Shown in pieces: positions 4,734 through 5,405 of a DNA stretch of 5,405 nucleotides. The position numbers and the translations under genes were made by a program. The first letter of the stretch is position 1; each line of letters begins with the position of its first letter. This DNA comes from Anaerolineales bacterium Chloro_02 (GTDB lineage: Bacteria; Chloroflexota; Anaerolineae; Anaerolineales; Anaerolineaceae), in contig LUZV01000117.1 of the NCBI GenBank assembly GCA_001603765.1, positions 1 to 5,405 on the forward strand, read 5' to 3'. A model generated the notes under the pieces. It was not told where the DNA came from. It did no database searches and saw only the letters and a list, made by a program, of their open reading frames with translations.

Positions 4734-5240
4734 CTAAGAAAGCCAGGGCCAGGTCTTCGTCAGAATGAAGTAACCCGACCCGCCCGTGGCGATGCCGTTT
4801 ATCATGGCCCAGATGCCCGTGGCCTTTGCGATGTTTTTCCCAAGGCCGAGCAATAGAAAGAACATGAACCAGAGGGTTGCCCACATCAGCCAGAGGATAA
4901 ACATCCCCGTATCCGGGAAAACGGTAAAAGCGGTAGGCAATGCGACGCAGGCTACCAATAAGCTATACCAGCCGAGCCCTTTGCTATCCAGGTTCCAGGT
5001 CGCGTTGATCGCCACCCACAGATAAGTGAACGCGAAAAGAAGGGACTGCATTGCATAGAAATACGGGGTAATCTGGCTGCCTTCCCAGACGACCGTCCTC
5101 ATGACGCCGGCAAAAACCAGGACCCCGGTGAAGAGATTCATCGGAATGACATGCTTGTCCTCCAGTGTGCCAAGAAGCCACAGCGCATTAATGAACAGGA
5201 CAAACCCGACATACAATAAAGAACACCCTAACATTCCCAT
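4734..5240 (-). CDS. amiS: AmiS/UreI-family amide or urea channel
   Basis: A 168-residue inner-membrane protein predicted to let small amides or urea (possibly ammonia) cross the membrane. Six hydrophobic segments are visible at about 5-24, 32-50, 60-81, 88-108, 112-134 and 142-162, the usual number for AmiS/UreI. Family motifs include LLYVGFVLFINALWLLG (8-24), LLFAFTYLWVAINA (67-80), KGLGWYSLLVA (87-97) and the Trp-rich LWLMWATLWFMFFLLL (116-131). There is no separate signal peptide. Length is close to that of Pseudomonas AmiS and of UreI forms without the long periplasmic loop. The neighbour amiE favours an amide role over urease-linked urea uptake, and no urease gene is visible. In Pseudomonas amiS is the last gene of the ami operon; here it comes before amiE. 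ATG at 5240 is preferred over one two codons later because of the upstream G-rich ribosome binding site. Confidence 0.93.
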   Translation of the reverse strand: MGMLGCSLLYVGFVLFINALWLLGTLEDKHVIPMNLFTGVLVFAGVMRTVVWEGSQITPYFYAMQSLLFAFTYLWVAINATWNLDSKGLGWYSLLVACVALPTAFTVFPDTGMFILWLMWATLWFMFFLLLGLGKNIAKATGIWAMINGIATGGSGYFILTKTWPWLS

Positions 5241-5246
5241 AGCTAC

Positions 5247-5253
5247 TCACCCC
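5247..5253 (-). promoter_or_regulatory. amiS ribosome binding site
   Basis: GGGGTGA on the - strand, inside a run of seven Gs followed by TGAG, lies 6 bases before the ATG at 5240. It resembles GGAGGTGA with G for A. It is too far upstream to suit an even later start, and it supports ATG 5240 over ATG 5234. Confidence 0.6.
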
Positions 5254-5286
5254 CCCATTACAATCTCATGAATTAGAGATTATCAG

Positions 5287-5300
5287 GCTATGAAATGTCC
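5287..5300 (-). promoter_or_regulatory. Weak candidate sigma-54 promoter for amiS-amiE
   Basis: On the - strand GG (5300-5299) and GC (5288-5287) are exactly 10 bases apart, the defining spacing of -24/-12 elements. The start would be near 5275, some 35 bases before amiS. Other consensus positions match poorly: CAC after GG is absent, and TT before GC reads TA. A GG-N10-GC match is expected by chance about once in 256 positions, so this stands mainly on location and on the regulator type. Confidence 0.2.
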
Positions 5301-5326
5301 TTATCTACTTGACAGATCCAGGCGGA

Positions 5327-5339
5327 AGAGTCGTACTCT
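5327..5339. promoter_or_regulatory. Candidate operator: AGAGT-N3-ACTCT inverted repeat
   Basis: A perfect 5-bp inverted repeat with a 3-base spacer lies 87-99 bases before amiS. Its half-site within GAAGAGT (5325-5331) recurs at 5396-5402 near the window end. Dyads like this, upstream of a -24/-12 promoter, are typical binding sites for Fis-type activators, but this one is small and may be chance. Confidence 0.25.
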
Positions 5340-5344
5340 CGTCA

Positions 5345-5350
5345 ATTATA
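5345..5350 (-). promoter_or_regulatory. Candidate sigma-70 -10 box upstream of amiS
   Basis: A perfect TATAAT lies on the - strand, within an AT-rich stretch, about 105 bases before amiS. The sequence 17 bases upstream (TGAAGT) is a poor -35. The motif is nearly palindromic in context and also reads TATAAT on the + strand at 5347-5352. It is an alternative to the sigma-54 candidate, or may be chance in AT-rich DNA. Confidence 0.2.
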
Positions 5351-5405
5351 ATTCTATTTAGGAAATCACTTCATCATAGGCATATCTTAGTATTTGAAGA
5401 GTTAT

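Noticed and set aside
5243..5256. GG-N10-GC within the G-run just before amiS
   Set aside because: It overlaps the ribosome binding site, and transcription would start inside the coding sequence.
5309..5314. Perfect TTGACA on the + strand as a promoter pointing out of the window
   Set aside because: No -10-like hexamer lies 16-18 bases downstream; the TATAAT at 5347 is 32 bases away.

Overview
The window holds a compact aliphatic-amide utilisation locus with three genes I can support. On the + strand (1117-3291) lies a 724-residue regulator in which an AmiC/UrtA-like amide- or urea-binding domain is fused to a sigma-54 AAA+ activator domain and a Fis-type DNA-binding domain. On the - strand, pointing towards it, lie amiS (5240-4734, an AmiS/UreI-type inner-membrane channel) followed by amiE (4638-3616, aliphatic amidase with its Glu-Lys-Glu-Cys catalytic set intact). 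The regulator and the amiS-amiE pair are convergent, separated by 324 bp.

Region by region: 1-1116 has no convincing gene. It carries dispersed-repeat copies, several hairpins, a candidate structured RNA on the + strand (279-416) and a terminator-like leader element with alternative pairings (851-928). 1117-3291 is the regulator. 3292-3615 is a repeat-rich convergent intergenic region with a 13-bp inverted-repeat-bounded segment, G-rich hairpins, a G-quadruplex-like run and an inverted copy of the upstream repeat that ends in a possible terminator for the regulator. 3616-4638 is amiE, 4639-4733 a spacer with a stem-loop, 4734-5240 amiS, and 5241-5405 an AT-rich upstream region with weak promoter and operator candidates.

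How the genes would work together (inference): AmiS admits small amides or urea, AmiE hydrolyses amides to carboxylate plus ammonia, and the cytoplasmic regulator binds the amide directly and activates a sigma-54 promoter. In the well-known Pseudomonas aeruginosa system the AmiC sensor is a separate protein that holds the RNA-binding antiterminator AmiR. Here AmiR is absent from the window and the sensor is joined to a transcription activator, so the control logic seems to have been rewired from antitermination to sigma-54 activation. This is the most interesting point in the window.

The organism is a Gram-negative-type bacterium with medium-to-high GC coding sequence. Sigma-54 activators of this kind, together with G-rich repeat-filled intergenic DNA, suggest Desulfobacterota/former Deltaproteobacteria, perhaps a Syntrophobacter-like anaerobe. 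That placement is a low-confidence guess, as no phylogenetic marker gene is present.
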